The translations under genes were made by a program, and so were the position numbers. Source: Anadara kagoshimensis (lineage: Eukaryota > Mollusca > Bivalvia > Arcoida > Arcidae). Taken from it: a DNA stretch of 64,000 nt. Below, in pieces: positions 63,245-64,000 of the stretch. The notes beneath the pieces are model-generated. The model was not told where the DNA came from. It searched no databases and worked only from the letters and a program-made list of their open reading frames with translations. The DNA is taken from assembly GCA_021292105.1 (NCBI GenBank), contig CM037872.1, forward strand, positions 6,187,291 through 6,251,290. The letters are read 5' to 3'. Every line of letters begins with the position of its first letter. Positions within the stretch are counted from its first letter, which is position 1.

Positions 63245-64000
63245 TATTTTTATCCCCAGCCTCTCAGAAAAAAGAGTGGGATATTAAATTTGAGTTTCCA
63301 TCTGTCCTTCCTTCTTCCACCCACCCTTTCTGTCCTTTTGTCCTTCTGAAACACAGGGGAAATGATAGAGGAAAGTCGGCCCGTGTTGGAACAAAATAGG
63401 ATATTATAGCTAGTAGATTTAGAAGTGAGTACCGGTTACCTTTGAAATTTATTGCTTTTTATTTAGTTCTTCGATCCACATCAGCATTTGTAGTTGACAC
63501 GGACGCTGATAGTGAAAAACATGATCATAATGCGAATTTTAAGCTACTTTTATATGGACGGGCTTAGCTACATCGGGCAAAATTACAATATTTTTCTGTG
63601 TTTTCCGTGTAAATATTTTATTAAAATTTTAAGTTATGTCCAACAATTTAATGTCAATTTAAAGAATATTTATCTGGGAACAAAATGACACCAAGATCAC
63701 AATGATCGGACACAAATTAAACAAGTAATGTAGAATTTTGTCGGGGCACCTACAAGTCAAAGATCTGATCCGTTGTTCCCCTTTACTCTTTTTTATATAC
63801 TTATGGGTATTTTTTAATTTCATTATGAAACTGGCCCCTGTGTTCTGAAATTCTTTTCTGTGCAAATTCTCCAAAATTATGAATCCCTTTATCATGAAAC
63901 TTGTTGCAAAGCATCAACATAGATAGGTGATGTGCATATCATTAACCCGAGTTGGTTTGCTCATTTTCCTTGCAGTTATGACCCTTTAGACACAAGTGAA
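63245..64000 (+). mobile_element. Dispersed repeat E, copy 4, split by about 480 bp
   Basis: 63245-63355 has GTGGGATATTAAATTTGAG, CATCTGTCC and the TCCTTC-type microsatellite. 63832-64000 resumes with TTCTTTTCTGTGCAAATTCT, CAAAATTATGAATCCCTTTA and AACCCGAGTTGGTTTGCTCA. The intervening 63356-63831 has no copy here, so it is either an insertion or a longer element body. The repeat runs off the window. Confidence 0.65.

Noticed and set aside
1-64000. LTR retroelements, endogenous viral copies or LINE coding regions
   Set aside because: No frame with reverse transcriptase, integrase, capsid or envelope features was seen; the longest frames are all repeat by-products.

Overview
The window looks like AT-rich intronic and intergenic DNA from a metazoan, most likely a bivalve mollusc. 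Four things point that way: several tRNA-headed SINE families of molluscan type; elements of the bivalve pearl/CvA kind (Helentron-associated, no transposase, arrays of monomers between structured ends); many short terminal-inverted-repeat MITEs; and short exons with GT-AG borders. I see no prokaryotic operon, rRNA, CRISPR array or long intact open frame. The longest frame (207 codons, 47.3 kb) is a tandem repeat. I name no genus.

Host gene. Three short minus-strand exons at 62866-62918, 58360-58452 and 57170-57261 have good splice borders and splice in one frame to about 79 codons. A fourth candidate at 30926-30981 has the phase needed to follow them. A further minus-strand exon at 14960-15030 is well bordered but needs at least one unseen exon before it. 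The simplest reading is that much of the window is introns of one large minus-strand gene. I do not recognise the protein. Its short helix followed by strands and a Gly/Ser/Thr-rich stretch could be a SEA-like membrane-proximal domain, but that is inference.

Layout. 0-5 kb: MITEs, SINEs and AT-rich unique DNA. 5.1-8.2 kb: a 3.0-kb pearl/Helentron-like element with 312-bp monomers, inserted in a SINE. 8.2-11.5 kb: (GA)n blocks, an apparently unique island, a 60-bp tandem array. 11.5-13.2 kb: a second pearl-like element with 145-bp monomers. 13-18.7 kb: SINEs, MITEs, an exon. 18.7-20.4 kb: a 109-bp satellite. 20.6-28 kb: tandem duplications and unique islands. 29-30.4 kb: degenerate AT-rich repeat. 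30.4-31.5 kb: unique island with an exon candidate. 32.9-34.6 kb: a 43-46-bp array hosting a third pearl-like element. 35-44.3 kb: MITEs and a SINE pile-up. 44.6-56 kb: dispersed repeats, a 162-bp tandem repeat with RFX-type X-boxes, MITEs. 56-63 kb: exons separated by MITEs, SINEs, a 30-bp minisatellite and a 115-bp satellite grown from a transposon end.

Most promising observations: (1) three pearl-like elements with unrelated bodies share the start ACAAGAG, a 5' GC hairpin, a subterminal inverted repeat and a 3' hairpin, and one has a reconstructable empty site without target duplication; (2) a 30-bp minisatellite in an intron of the minus-strand gene repeats a juxtaposed 3'/5' splice-site sequence; (3) a transposon terminus plus flanking host DNA became a 115-bp satellite; (4) nuclear-receptor half-sites and X-boxes are carried in repeat monomers; (5) a near-perfect foldback element has GCGAAGC at its apex. 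All family names come from reading motifs and architecture; no database was searched.
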